The notes under the pieces were generated by a model that saw only the letters and a list, made by a program, of their open reading frames with translations, was not told the origin of the DNA and searched no databases. From Kwoniella bestiolae CBS 10118 (lineage: Eukaryota > Basidiomycota > Tremellomycetes > Tremellales > Cryptococcaceae): a DNA stretch of 64,000 nucleotides. The stretch lies in the NCBI RefSeq assembly GCF_000512585.2, contig NC_089243.1:1116001-1180000 (forward strand), read 5' to 3'. The position numbers and the translations under genes were made by a program. Positions 46,001 to 58,870 of the stretch are shown one piece after another; position 1 is the first letter of the stretch; every line of letters starts with the position of its first letter.

Positions 46001-49000
46001 TCTAGAGATATATTCAGGTTTAGTCTGCAACATGAAGAAAAGCTGTTCGAACAACTCCAATTTCCTCTGATTCGTCCGATCCAGATGGACCCCACCGGAG
46101 AAAGGATCGTTATTTGGCGTGACATAGTTGGTCTGTTCGTTGGAACGATGTTTCGCTCGGGCCAATTCCTGGAATGACATTTGGTTGTTGATGATCAAGG
46201 CTATCTTCGTGTCCAGTTCTTTGACTTCGGTCTCCAAAGTTTGATTCTCCCTTATCAAGTCTACCACCTGTCCTCTCAAGGCTTCTATCCTGACTTGATC
46301 TGCGAAATCAGATTCGGTGTCGTCCAATAGGTGCATATAGTTCTGAATGGTCGGTACGTCCACATCGTAGCCGGTGACGAGCTTTTCGTACATCTTCCGT
46401 TGAACTCTACCTCGCCAAAGGGATTGGACCTTGACGATTTTATCGACATTTCGGTGGATATAACTTGAATGGATATACAGTCTTCGTCTTGCCAGAAATC
46501 CTCTGATTAAAGACTGGAGGAAAACCAAAGCTCCAACAGTCTTTCCGTCATGTAGGTAATCTCGCCATTCTCGGTATTCTTCCCTTGCCAGATAACCTCG
46601 TGCAACAGCTTGGAAACCTATTACATCAGGTTGGACAAACTCCAATTTCTTCTTCTGTTCGGTCGTCTGCTTCTTGGCTAATTTGGTTCTCAGGAATGCT
46701 TGGAGTCCACCTACCGAACCGGCCACTTCTACTTTTGCCAGAGCCTTCTGCATGTTCTTGTGAGCTTGCTTAGCTAATCTTCCTCTTGCAATGGCTTGTA
46801 AGGATGAAATGGCAGGCGAGACTTGCTGCAAAGTCGATGTGAACGATCGTTTCTTCTGACGGGCAAGGACACCTCGACAAACAGCTTGGATAGCTACTAC
46901 GTAGTCAGTCGCATCGTCCATCTTCTGTTCTTGAGCTCGAATACGTCTTCGCACCAATGCGCCTCGCAGTTGACTCTGGAGAGACGTGAAAGTCGCTACT
47001 TGGCCATGAATATCTTGTTGCTGCTTAGCAGCTACTTGACGTTGAAGCCGACCACGCAAAGCTGCTTGGAGGGTCGAGACAGACTGGATAACTTCAGGAC
47101 TTGCGAGTATCTGCTTGTGAGATTTGCGAGATCGTCGAGCTAGATGTCCTCTGCATTGAGCTTGAAGGCCGACAATTCCTCTTATGGACTTATCAAGTCT
47201 ATTCTGCTCTAAGGACCGTCTAATTCGGGTGATCATACCCCTCGCTTGAGCTTGAACTGCAATTACGGATCGGTCGGAAACATGAATGGCGTTGACCTTG
47301 GCAGTGAACCTTTGTCTTGAAACATGACCTCGAGCAACAGCTTGGATGGCTTTCGCGAACCCATGAAGCTGCTTTCGTTCCTCTCGACCTGCTTTCATAC
47401 CTTGACGAACAAGAGTTGCTCTAGCCCTAGCTTGGAATCGAACGATGATGGGCTCAGCAAGTTCGAGTTGAGCATGAGTCCTCGATACACGCATTCGCGC
47501 GAGTCTACCTCGGAGATGTCGCTGAAGGTCGATGATGGAAGATTCACATTCAAGGAGTTCACGATCTCGCCCTGCGGATATGCTATCAGTACTGGTCGAG
47601 GTAACAAGGACTATAGACTCACTCTCATCTTCAGTCTCCTCAGGCTCTTCAGGCTCCCAGCTCGCTTCTTTCGCTAACGAGTTACTGGCATCTCCAAAGT
47701 TGGGCATAGCTACACCTTGAAGTCCTTTCTGCGTGGCAGCGAGTTGGTCACCTACGCATAATAGTCAGCTGACTGAAACATAGATTTCGGTGTACTCTTC
47801 ATTCTTCAACTCAACTCACTGGTAAACTCAAATTGCCCAACCAGATTACCAATTCTCTCCGCCCGACCAAGTCTAGCAAGCAGGTGACTTAGAATATGGA
47901 TACAGAAGATGACCTTTGGGATATTCTTCTTGTTGTATAAATCAGTCAATTCGAAGATGAAAGTCTGCAATTGCCGCAACAGTAAGCTTTGACTTTTTCT
48001 GCCGTTCAAACGAAAGCTTACCTCGGGCATACCGACGTTCCGCACAAAATTGAGGAAGTAATTGATGTTGTCTGATTGCTTATATCGATGCTTCGATTCC
48101 TACATGGTATCCTATTTGATCAGCTAATTTGCGCCTTGTTGAAGAAAAAGCAGCAATGAAGCTCACCGTCCAGATTTTCCTGACTACAGCCTCTCCTTCA
48201 TAGACTCTCGCCAACTTGGCCAAGACCACACCATCCCTCAAACCCTCCTCCATCTCAGTGACACCAAACGGTAATTCCTCTTCCAAACACCCTTCAATCC
48301 ACTGTTGAGCTTCACCGACATGACACAGATACTCATATGCTGCGATGGCATGTCGATGCTTATCCATCCAGTTGGTTTGAGCTAGTCTTCTTGAAGGTAA
48401 GGGAGCAGGCGCAACTGATGCGGAGGAAGCTGAAGGAGGTAGACGGGATCTGGTCAATCGGAGTCGATTTGACATACCTGCGTCACAGAAAGCGAATTAG
48501 CTTTCCTCCCGAGACCTCGGTACATATATAATCGTCAATGACTTACCGGTCACACCATCCTCTTCATCATTACTCGCTCCTCGAGCTGGCAGACTGCCCA
48601 CAGCACTCATCAACCCCTTCATCTCCGCTCCGGTCAACTCCACTCGTGGCGATGTTGGTCCAATGGGATTAGCGATGGTTGATTTAGGTGTATAAGGCAT
48701 AAAAGCGGATCGTCGCTTGGTTGACGGCGTAGATGGGATAGAAGGCTGACTTGGCAATTGGTTCTGCGAAGTGGACGGTACGAGGATTTCCAAAGATTTC
48801 TTGTTTCGTATACTAGCCGTAGGGGTAGAAGGTGCTTTGAGCTCTGTCTTGTGATCTTGAGGAGGCACAGATGGTGGTGTATTCTCAGCTTCCTCATTTT
48901 CGGCTTTAGGTATTTCCGAACTTCTACCAAGAGTCGATGGGACTCTTCTACCCTCCGATGGACCTTTACTATGACCTTTCGAAGCTTCTTCATCCCATCC

Positions 49001-50419
49001 TTCTCCTCCGGAAGCGATTCTCGGTAGATGTCTACCTAACCTTCTTCTATCAGTCTTACTGATCGACCCATATTTGTCTTTACCAGGTGCAGCTGGCGGG
49101 TTCAGCCCGTCTTCTTTCGCAGGACCTGACGATGATGTTGAAAGGCCAGATGGGACATATCTCGGAGAGGAGGTAGCTGTAGGAGCAGTAACGATAGATC
49201 GGTAGGCTGATCTGGAAAGGGTTGAGGTTCCTGTGTGATCCGCTGTCAAAGGTGTAGTAGCGAAAGACAACGTCTTGGATGGGGCCGCAGGCAAAGCATC
49301 ACCCGCTGAAGGAGGAGTGAAGAGATCCGTAAATGGAGATGGTTTAGAAGATGAAGCTCCCCCAAATTCCGATGGGACCACAGGTCTTTCCGCAGGTTTC
49401 GTGTCTCCAGTCGAAGAGGCAGCAGATCCAGCTTTGGCTTTCTCCCTAGCCTCTCTTCTCCTCAACGCATTCGCTTTAGCGATTGCTAGTCTCTCTTCCA
49501 CAGATTGACCTCTGACGGAAGGTGCTGTACTGTCTCCAGTAGGGTTGGGCGAAAGCATCGAGGTATAAGAGGAAACTGAAGGTGAGGTTGGCCGATCAAT
49601 CGAAGCAGAAGCTACTGAAGGCGCAGGGGCAGAAGCGGCGGAACCGTTGGATGTTGTTGATGGTATTCTTGCAGAGTCGAAATTGCTTGATCCGTACACC
49701 GTCGCTCTCTTTGCTGCTCTTTGAGCCATATATGCGCTCTTGTATTTGCCCACACCGCTATCCGTGGCTGAAGTATCGTTTGTAGCTGTAGTAAGCACTG
49801 AAGAACCAGTTTGATCCGGTACAATAGGTGCACTAGAGGCTTGAGAGTATGTACTGGTCGCCGAAGGGGTGGTCTTTGTAGAAGTGGAAGGGATGGTAGG
49901 TGAAGTTGGCAATGGAGGGGAGAAGGTGGAATTGCGGACTGAACGAGGAGTAGGTGGTCTGGCTGATTCTTCACCGGTGCTGTTCAGTTGATCTATCTTG
50001 GCTTGCCATTGGTTCCTCACTAGATCAACAGATTTACTACTCTTCGCATGACCTGGTCTCCCACCCATTCCGAATGCCAACCCTACACCTCTTCCTGAAC
50101 CTGATCTTGCTCTGCCAAGCTCTTCAGTTGATGGAGGTGAGCCATTGTCTACTACCATCCTCGCTACTGCTTTCCTGATGGGAGTGGAAGGAGGTGAGGG
50201 TCTCCCGTCAGTTTCTACCATCGACGCTAAAGAGGTATAAGCTGTGGAAGAGGACATTGAAGTGGGTGTCTGTCGTAGTGCATTGCCATGTCTGTCTCCT
50301 GTAGGTGTACGGTTGTTTAGTATCCTGGTTTGATATGAGAATATGCTGGGTGATCTTCCCAAGCCTGATGATGAGCGAGGTGGCGATACCTCGGTGTGTT
50401 GATCCGGATTTTCCGACAT
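43024..50419 (-). CDS. IQG1: IQGAP-family cytokinesis scaffold with a long N-terminal extension
   Basis: This scaffold recruits actin and calmodulin/myosin light chains to the cytokinetic ring (yeast Iqg1, fission yeast Rng2). Domain order by reading frame is as follows. About 630 Ser/Pro/Thr-rich disordered residues come first (48497-50419). The calponin-homology domain follows (WIEGCLEEELPFGVTEMEEG, LRDGVVLAKLARVYEGE, HILSHLLARLG). Thirteen IQ-like repeats come next, for example VIAVQAQARGMITRIR and IVKVQSLWRGRVQRKM. After a coiled coil comes the RasGAP-related domain (LFEQLFFMLQTKPEYISRLL), and a RasGAP C-terminal domain ends in HQINKSEWWFVR. Roughly 2,100-2,200 residues, versus about 1,500 in the yeasts. 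The CH exon joins the N-terminal exon in phase (G|GMSNRLRL). Confidence 0.92.
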
Positions 50420-50616
50420 TGTTGATGGTGGACAGTCGTTTGTCGTTATCGTTTAGTCGGTCGTAGTCGTTACTGCGTTGTTGCTTGTTGATTGTCGGTT
50501 ATGTCGATGTTGATGTTGTTGATTTGGCGGTGTCGACCATTGCAGTGGGCTGCAGATGTCGGTGAGGTTAAATAGAGCTGTAGATGGTTGATGAGGACAT
50601 GGGTAGATGATAACCT

Positions 50617-50636
50617 TGATGATGATGATGATGATG
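50617..50636 (+). repeat. (GAT)n microsatellite
   Basis: Six or so consecutive GAT units lie in the spacer upstream of the IQGAP start. Confidence 0.8.
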
Positions 50637-50662
50637 TGAATGAAATGGATGCTATTTAGAGG

Positions 50663-50854
50663 TCAATGCGCTGTGTACCCTCGTTTCAACGTTTCAACTC
50701 TCTCTTTGCTTGTTTTTGATTTTGGATCATATTCGAGACGCGTAGCGTACACTCTTACGTAATCTCGCTGAAACAACCCATCTGCGACCTTCACGTTTTT
50801 CAGGAACGAGATGGACATCTGCTTGATCTCCGTGACATGTCTCTGAATTTTCAA
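50663..50854 (-). CDS. Small ORF of 63 codons, unidentified
   Basis: This minus-strand frame lies between the IQGAP start and the SPB1 start. It reads MKIQRHVTEIKQMSISFLKN and then VKVADGLFQRDYVRVYATRL before a Lys/Glu-rich end. The even amphipathic composition looks protein-like. The frame stays open upstream of the ATG for about 27 codons, so the start is uncertain. An upstream exon beginning MKTLTCTYCQTR (about 50907-50942) could splice in, but only with a poor donor. I do not recognise it. It could be a real small protein, the last exon of a short gene, or chance. Confidence 0.35.
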   Translation of the reverse strand: MKIQRHVTEIKQMSISFLKNVKVADGLFQRDYVRVYATRLEYDPKSKTSKERVETLKRGYTAH

Positions 50855-50990
50855 CAGTGCATAGGATTTTTTGTTATTGCCACCATACGACTCTAGTCTG
50901 ACAGTACGTGCAGGTCAAAGTTTTCATATCATCCTATATCCTCCCCGTTCCATCTTCCTTATAGCCTAGCCCAGTCAACCACTTTTCAAG

Positions 50991-53900
50991 ATGGGTAAAC
51001 ACGACAAGAAGACAGGTAAAGGGCGTCTGGATAAGTTCTATCGATTAGCGAAAGAGCAGGGTTACAGAGCTCGTTCCGCTTTGTGAGTCAATTCTTCCTC
51101 CATGCTATAGGCACACAGTATATAGCTCACCCGTCTCATCTTGTACGTTTACAGCAAGCTTGTCCACTTGAACAGAAAGTATGATCTCCTATCAAAATCA
51201 AAATGTGTGATCGATCTGTGTGCCGCCCCAGGAGGTTGGCTCCAAGTAGCAGAGAAGTACATGCCCAAAGGCTCCCTCATCATCGGTGTGGACTTGAACC
51301 CTATCAAACCCCTACCTCACGTCACAACATTCGTATCAGATATCACCACCCCGCACTGTCGACAGATGCTCAAACAGCATATGCACGATTGGAAAGCCGA
51401 CCTGGTCATGCACGATGGTGCCCCCAACGTCGGTTCAGCATGGGTGCAAGATGCTTTCACCCAGAACGAATTGGTCTTGCAATCTTTGAAGTTGGCTACG
51501 GAGTTCTTAGTCAAGGGAGGTAATTTTGTGACAAAGGTTTTCAGATCGCAGGATTATAATTCCTTGATGTGGGTTTTTGGACAGCTGTTCAAGAGTGTGG
51601 AAGCTACCAAACCCCCTTCGTCGAGGTGAGTAAACAGTTCATTGTTTTATCCGCAGACCCAACCCCTCTTTTCCATTGGCAAGACTGCCATACTACACAC
51701 GATGATGATTAGTACCCTATCGCGATTCGTCGACCATACTGACTCTGGCTGCAATGCATCAGAAACGTATCCGCAGAAATCTTCGTCGTCTGCAGAGACT
51801 TCATCGCCCCCAAACACATTGACCCCAAATTCCTCGATCCCAAACACGTATTCAAAGACCTCGCACCCCTCCCTACATCCATCACCGATCTTCCCAACAC
51901 AACCGAAGAAGCTTCCGTCGCTGCCACTCAAGCATCCACCTCCACCGCTGCTGCTGCAGCTGCTCGATTGGCTGCGAACTCGCATGCCCATTCCAACGTA
52001 TTTGCGCCGGAGAAGAAAAGGAGACATAGAGAGGGTTATGCCGATGGTGATTACACGTTGTATCATACTGCGACAGCAACGGATTTTATCAAGGGTGTTG
52101 ATCCTGTCTTATTGTTGGGTGGTATGAACAAGATAACTTTCGACTCGGATGAGGAGAAACAGTAAGTTTCCCATTTGCATCGTTGACTGCAACTTGGTAC
52201 TGGAGCTCATGGTCTTTGTTGTGTTGCTGTAGATGGCTCAAATCTCGACATACCACTCCTGATGTCATAGCCAACTGTAACGATCTCAAAGTATTGGGTA
52301 AAGGTGATTTCAAGGCATTGATGAAATGGAGATTAGCCATCAGACTTGAGATCGGTTTGGATGTCAAAGCGGAGACTACTGCAGATGCCACCGAGGAAAT
52401 CACCGTCGAACCCATAGATGAGGAGGAACAAATCACAGAGGATGTGAGTTCTCCTTCGCAGTCCTCCTGTCTTTCTTACACCCATGTATATGATCTCAGT
52501 ATGCTGACATGGTGCATTCTATACTCGCACAGCTGAAGAAACTCCAAGAAGCCAAATCCGCCCGAACGAAGCGAGAGAGAAAGCGAGCCAACGAGAAGAA
52601 AGCCAAAGATCTCCTCAAACTCCAATTGAACATGACTGCCCCCGAGGATCTAGATACCAACGATCTAGCTTTGAAAGGTGAAGAAGAGATATTCGATCTG
52701 GAAGAGGGTGAAGCAGAAGCGAAGAGACAAGGGAAATCAAGTAGAAAGTCATTAAGGGATATAGTAAACGATGAAGATGGGATGGACCTTTCCTCGTCTT
52801 CCTCTGAAGATGAGGGCGATGATGAAGATGATGAGGTACTAGATTCGGATGAAGAGAGGGAAAGGAAAACTGCGATGTTGGAAGGTGAACTAGATGGGTT
52901 GTATGAGACCTACAAGGAAAGGATGCAGGAGAGGGACGCGAAGTGGAAAGTCAAGAATGAACGAAACAAGGATAAGAACTTTGATGCGTGGCATGGTATT
53001 AGAGAAAACGGCTCCGACAATGAAGATGAGGAGAAAGAAGAAGAGGAGGAGGAGGAGGAAGGTGGTTGGGATTTGTTACAGGGTAAGAAAGCGGATGATC
53101 AAGATTCTGATTCCGATTCGGATGACGAGGATGAAGGTTTGGATGGAGAGGAGGAGGAAGAGGAGAAGCCTAAGAAAATCAAGAAGAGAGAGTTTCAATT
53201 CGAACAGCCTAAATCTGCTGCTAGTAGGAAGAACACCTCGCTGGTCACTTCGCTGCAGGAGAGTGAGAAACGAGCTCAGATGAGCCGACAGGCGCAATTG
53301 TGGTTCGATCAGTCTGTTTTCAAGGGTATGGACGATCTTGCTGCGTTGGATGGAGACGAGGAGGAGGATGAGACTGAGGTCGAAGAAGATGATGAAGATG
53401 AGGATGTCGAGATGGACTCCGAAGACGAAGAGGACGAGGACGAGGACGAGGACGATGAAGGTAGTTCGACATTGCAAGATGATCGGGTGAGTCGTCAGGT
53501 GTACTAACGGACAAGACCGGGTAACTGATGTTTCTTGGTGTATAGGACGATGTCGACTTTGAGATTGTTCCTCAGGAGGAAGAGGACGACGGTACTGGGT
53601 GGGACGTTGAGGATGAGGACCAGGATGAGGTAAAGAGGAAGATCATCAAGGGTGAGTCATCCATCCATATCCAACAAAACCCAAATCGAATTGAAAACCG
53701 AAAACCCCCTCGACCCCAACGAGAGGGAATGACTGAACGGTGCTAATATCTTCTATCCGTAATACAGACAAAGGCCTCCTCACAGCCGAAGCAGTGACCC
53801 TCGCCACTTCTCTGGTCAACCGACAAATAACAGCCTCTCAACTGATAGACCAAGGATTCAACAAGCTCTCATCATTCAACAAAGACGGTTTACCATCCTG

Positions 53901-54402
53901 GTTCCTAGATGACGAATCAAAGTACTACAAACCCAATATCCCCATTACCAAAGAAGCTGTCGAAGCTCTCAAAGCGCGTCAGCGTGCATTAGATGCCAGA
54001 CCTATCAAGAAGGTTGCTGAGGCGAAACAGCGAAAGAAGTTCAAGGCTGTACAACGTATGGAGAAGGCCAAGAGGAAGGCAGACGACGTTATGGGTTCGG
54101 AGGAGATGGGAGATGGCGAAAAGGCCCGACAGGTCAGGAGGATGTTGGCGAAGGCTGCTAGGGGGAAGCAGAAGGCGGCTGAGAAGAAGATCGTAGTTGC
54201 TAAGGGTGTTAATAGGGGTGTTAAAGGACGACCAAAGGGTGTTAAGGGGAAGTATAAGATTGTGGATTCGAGGATGAGGAAGGAGGTGGGTTGTTGTTGT
54301 GTTTTTTGGTTGGAGTCGGAAGATGTACGGTAGATGCTGACTTTTGGTTGTGATTAGGTGAGAGCGTTGAAACGAATCAAGAAGGCCAACAAGAAGCGAT
54401 AG
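50991..54402 (+). CDS. SPB1: Spb1 rRNA (guanosine-2'-O-)methyltransferase
   Basis: This nucleolar FtsJ/RrmJ-type enzyme methylates a guanosine in the A-loop of 25S rRNA and acts in 60S assembly. The start MGKHDKKTGKGRLDKFYRLA leads into the FtsJ domain (YRARSAFKLVHLN, VIDLCAAPGGWLQVAEKYMP, VMHDGAPNVGSAW, FVTKVFRSQDYNSL). These blocks hold the K-D-K part of the catalytic tetrad. The DUF3381 and Spb1 C-terminal domains follow (LKVLGKGDFKALMKWRL, SRQAQLWFDQSVFKGMDD, GLPSWFLDDESKYYKPNIP). Several long Asp/Glu runs separate them. The end is very basic (VKGKYKIVDSRMRKEVRALK, KKANKKR). About 930 residues. Confidence 0.95.
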
Positions 54403-54716
54403 AGTTGGTTGCTTTTGGTTGGTGTTGGTATTGATTGGTATTGTTTGGGAATTTGTCTGCTCTTCTTTCTCTTTCATTTCTTTCATAGTCATCGCGGAGG
54501 GCACAACTCTCTTCTAGAGCAAGTCTAGATAGATGTATGCATGTACTATAATTTGCAATTTTCCAGTCCTCATACAGAAGTACAAAGCATAAATTAAGAG
54601 AGCAAATATCCGATTCGATAGTCCTACACCGTATATCCATCTATACCTTGAGATTCACCGTAAGCAGCGCCAAAGCTAATTCATCCTGGCACCTACACGC
54701 ATCCAATTCAAGATGA
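54403..54716. other. Convergent spacer SPB1 / GH5
   Basis: This 314-nt AT-rich spacer between two stops is suited to 3'UTRs. No gene is seen. Confidence 0.45.
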
Positions 54717-57700
54717 CTATCCCCTCCAAGGTCTGACCCTCAACCTCCCCTCCCTCTCCCCCCTCTCCCCAAGATCATACTTCCACCAACCCCACTGACC
54801 CTTCACCTCCAACGATCCCTCACTAATCTCCAGCACCTCAATATCCACCGTGGCGGGTCCATTGCCTTTCACCCACTCCCCATCTCCATCCGAATCATCA
54901 GATTCGCCAATGATCCTAGATTTGTCGGTAGACGCTATATTCCCTGTGTTATCGGGCATCGAGGAATTCGCAAGGTAATGTACGTAGGGGAGATAGATCT
55001 TTGTATATCCCTTTGACTTTTCTTCATCACCAGTATCATCCACTGTCTCCTCCTTTGGCAGCGCATCGTTTAGGTTCGATTGCTGATTCCGATGTTTTCT
55101 GACGGTATGATCCTCCAGCCCTTCAATCACAATCTTCAGGTCAAACTCCCCATCTTTCATGTCAAAAGAGAATTTATCAATCTTCGATACGCTCTCAACA
55201 GGGTAGGGTCTACACCAACTTTGTATACCCCGCGTTCCTAGGGTTATGAGCGATTGTAAGTCTGGCGGGTCATGTATCAACAGATCATCGTTCTGCTCTG
55301 GACCTTCTGGGGAGATTTCATCATATGAGATGAGAGATAAGTCTTCGCCATTCCATCCATCGCCGTGAGCGTGGGTAGAGAGGGGCTCGTATACCCATAA
55401 AGTGTATGATAGGGCATTGTGGCCGTCTGATCAGTTACGATACTTCGAAGTCAGTTCCATATGTCGCTGAAGGCACCCGATCGGATCAGTGACGGATCTA
55501 CTCACCACAAGCATTCATCACTTGATCCATTGCCTAATCGACCAGACATATCAGTTGATCGCTCATATCCAGCTTCAGATCACACATGACCCACCTTGGC
55601 AGGCTCCTTGTAATCTTTCCTATCGGTTTTACCTTTCGCCAACCCCAGTAATTTGGTAGACTTCATATCCCACGGTGTACCAATTTCACCAATCAGAGCT
55701 GAGCCGTCGCATGCAAATTCATCAGCGAGAATTACGATATTAAAAGCGGTTTTAGACTTACTAGGGTAATTACCCCCCTCGTGATCACCAGCGATACCTT
55801 CACTTTTCTTCGCATCAGATTTCAGTTCCCCCAATTGACCCCTTAAGGCGCTTTTAATTGACTTCTCGCCGAATTTTAGAGCGGATAGGATATTGGTCAA
55901 GCCTCTCTGTAGTCCTACGGCATCCTATATACAATGTTATCAGCTATGGTCCGCACCGACGAAAGAGGGCGAAGCGGACTAACCGCATTGAACACATGTC
56001 GACCTGCACACAGATGAGCTTATATATCTTACCATGAATCGGCCAGTGTGGAGTAGGGGCTTACGTTTATTCAACAGAGTCAGACCATCGTAGAAATGCG
56101 AGCTGAGAGCGATTCTACCCTGCTTCACGTCTTCGGAAAGATCGGGAGGTTCTTCAAAGACGGGTGGATTGATAAATGATATAGCATTTGGGTGGGATTG
56201 TCGGATCCGCTTGATGTATTTGGTAAAATGGACTACAAATCATCTTGACTGTCAATAAAGCCGAAGTGTCTAGATGTCAAAAGCAGGGTAGAACGATGAC
56301 TCACTTCTCCAGAAGTCCTCGATGAAATCGATCTCGGTTTTACCGGGAGGTTTGAAATACTGTGCTCTCGACACTGAACCGTTCTTTGGGTCCCATCTGC
56401 GCTTGATCAAATGCGTTAACACCTGTATAGCTAGGAATTGAAAAGAAAACACACTGACACGCCATGTCCAGCCCAAACACAACCCCCTTCTCCACTTTTA
56501 TCCCAGAAATCCCACTCCTCGTCCCATTTCCAACCCCATCTATCGCCTGCCTCCCTAGCTTCTTGCCTAGTAAGCCACACAGCTTTACCCTCAGGCGGCG
56601 TTATCGATATCGTTCCCCTCGATTTCTGACCTGTCGAAGTAAAATCGGCCATCTCTACGTCGAGGACATTTTGTCCATTACCTAGAATGAAGCCTTGCAA
56701 GGGTGTTGGACTTGGTCCTTTCCTGCACGTCATTCTCGATCAGTAACAGCTGTAATAGTGAAGATGGGAGAGACTCACTTAAAACTCTGCGCAGGGGGAC
56801 AATCATTCAGATCTGGAATCCCTATGAACCCCTCGTGGGGCTCGTTCATACTATCCCAACCTATCAGACAGTCATCAAGTATGTCTCCGGCATCTCTCAA
56901 TCGGTCGGCCAAGCTACGCATCACCACATCAGCTTGTGCGGCGAAACACCACTATGAGAGAGGATACGCACTGTCCGTAAGCAGCTATGAAACGATCCTG
57001 AACCCATTCCGACGCATGCAAACCATCGATCTTACATTTGGGAGCGAATTTGTCACTCGCCCAGAACATCGTAAAGAGATGTCGAGCCGCCAGTCGGTGG
57101 AGATTGGTATTCCAGATCACTACGATATCGAAGGGTTATCACCTGGTGTCTTTCGGATATCGATGCCCACTACTTGGACAGAACAAAGAAGGGCAGAGAG
57201 GGAGAGACTACGCACTATCAGGCCAATCATCCAATTTCCCCTCCTCAACACTCTGCAGCCCTTCTTCACTTCCGTATCCCTGAGTGGACCAACATTGATG
57301 TACCACCGCCGAACCAGTCTGATGTATTCTCTTTGGGTTGATACCCAACGCTTCTAAAACCCAATACGGCGCACCTGAACCTGAAGTGAATCTTGAGAAT
57401 ACATCTTGATGAGGGGAGATGAACACCCTCATTCCGTGTTCGCGGCATTTCCGGAGGATTGATACGGTGTAATCGATGAATGCCTCGTCGTACTTCCCCC
57501 TGTGATCTTGTGTCAGCTACTATCTTCATAGTTGAACTTGGAATGATAAAACATTGAGAGGTACTTACGGCCCAGCGTGTTCGAGTGCTTCCCATACTAC
57601 AATATATCGGATAGTCGTAAATCCCCAAGCTTTCAAACGTCTGAGATGTACCTGTATCAATCTGTTAGCAGCAAGCATCGACTGGATGACAGGGAATATC

Positions 57701-58037
57701 TCACATCAGCCTCTTCCAGAGGAAAAGGTCTTCCTACAAACCACCCATCTCTTCCACCAGCTTCAGCCTCAGAGTAAAATTCAACTTCCTCTTCGCCCAG
57801 ATGACTCTGCTGTCCAGCTAAGATCTGCCTCTTCCTATCTCTATCTGCCCTTGAGCTTGTCGTTAGATCGTCGTATTCAGTTAGTGAGGTTGGTAAAGTA
57901 GGGAATTTGGATGTTGAACCGATGTTGACTCCTCTCAAGAGGAGACCTACGGGAGGTGCACCAGGTGTGGGCGAGGGTTGAAGGAAATATGAATGAGAGG
58001 TATCGAGCTGTGAGAGAGATGGGGCTGAGGAAATCAT
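54717..58037 (-). CDS. GH5 glucosidase of the EGCrP type (glucosylceramide or steryl-glucoside hydrolase)
   Basis: This endoglycoceramidase-related beta-glucosidase belongs to the group that in Cryptococcus degrades glucosylceramide (EGCrP1) or ergosteryl glucoside (EGCrP2). After the start MISSAPSLSQLDTSHSY come LLLRGVNIGSTSKFP, RLKAWGFTTIRYIVVWEALE and DYTVSILRKCREHGMRVFIS. WDSMNEPHEG carries the acid/base Glu and LIGEIGTPWD the nucleophile Glu. A C-terminal beta-sandwich ends in EGSLEVKGQWGWWKYDLGER. A Trp-rich insertion (WDEEWDFWDKSGEGG) between the two Glu motifs is typical of the group. Roughly 880 residues. No signal peptide is seen, so it is probably intracellular. I cannot tell the two substrate types apart by eye. 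Confidence 0.87.
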
Positions 58038-58870
58038 TGTGGGATGAGTCTGCGTCTGAGTGTCTATGCTAGGATAAGGTGATATGATATCGATTCCATC
58101 TATGTATTCTATGAGTCTATAGGCCTGTGTCGTATGGTTATATATCGCAATCGTCTCAATGTGCTCCAATATTGACGAATAGATGAAATCGACATCGATA
58201 TGCACAAACATGCAATGCAAGGGGACCGACGATCGAAGATGTGGAGTCTCCGCAATGGAAGGAAGGGAAGGAATGATCGGAATGACGTTATGTGCAGAAT
58301 ACAGTAGGTTATTTTTGGTTGCGCTGCTATACCATGTACCACAAGTGCGAACGTTCATCGCATCGATATATATATATATATGTAAGTAAGGATGTATAAA
58401 CCCCCAATGCGAGCATCGTCACAACAGCGCCACGCATGAGACTCCATTGAATTGCTTGTCCTTCTCTGCATTCATGTCTCTATCTGCAATTGCATCAGGT
58501 CATACTGCATAACCTCTTCGGCGTTTTCTCACCTGTGGCAATGCTGCTTTGTAGGTCGTCATCGGCTCTCACCGCTTTTGAACCTGTCCCCATTCCCCCC
58601 ATCCTCAAAGTTGACAGTCCTCATGTTTTCGGTTCTTCCTCTCTCTCTCTCTCTGTTTCTGTTTCTTTGTATAACATATATTCCATCGTCAGGTATCAGG
58701 AGGTAATGGATACCGTCCCAGCATAGTCATCTCATACAGCACTGCGTATTTCGTTTTAGCATCAGCCTAGCACAAGGTCTGCATACAGGAAACAGCATCG
58801 AGCAGGCCATATATTTAAATTATTCACCACTCCTTTATTCCCCCTTCCTTCCTCCACCCCTCTGTGCACC
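58038..58870. promoter_or_regulatory. Divergent spacer GH5 / RNA14
   Basis: This 833-nt spacer carries an (AT)8 run at 58366-58381 and a CT repeat at about 58640-58653. An ATATTTAAAT at about 58809-58818 lies about 55 nt before the RNA14 ATG and could be its TATA box. The GH5 frame stays open upstream of its chosen ATG to 58358, but composition changes there. No other gene is seen. Confidence 0.45.
58366..58381 (+). repeat. (AT)8 microsatellite
   Basis: Eight AT units lie in the GH5/RNA14 divergent spacer. Confidence 0.85.

Noticed and set aside
51203..51523. 106-codon frame within SPB1 exon
   Set aside because: It is a shadow of the FtsJ-domain exon, whose motifs are unambiguous.
58038..58358. 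N-terminal extension of the GH5 protein to an ATG at 58358
   Set aside because: The extra ~107 residues have spacer-like composition. The frame resembles the family only after MISSAPSLSQ.
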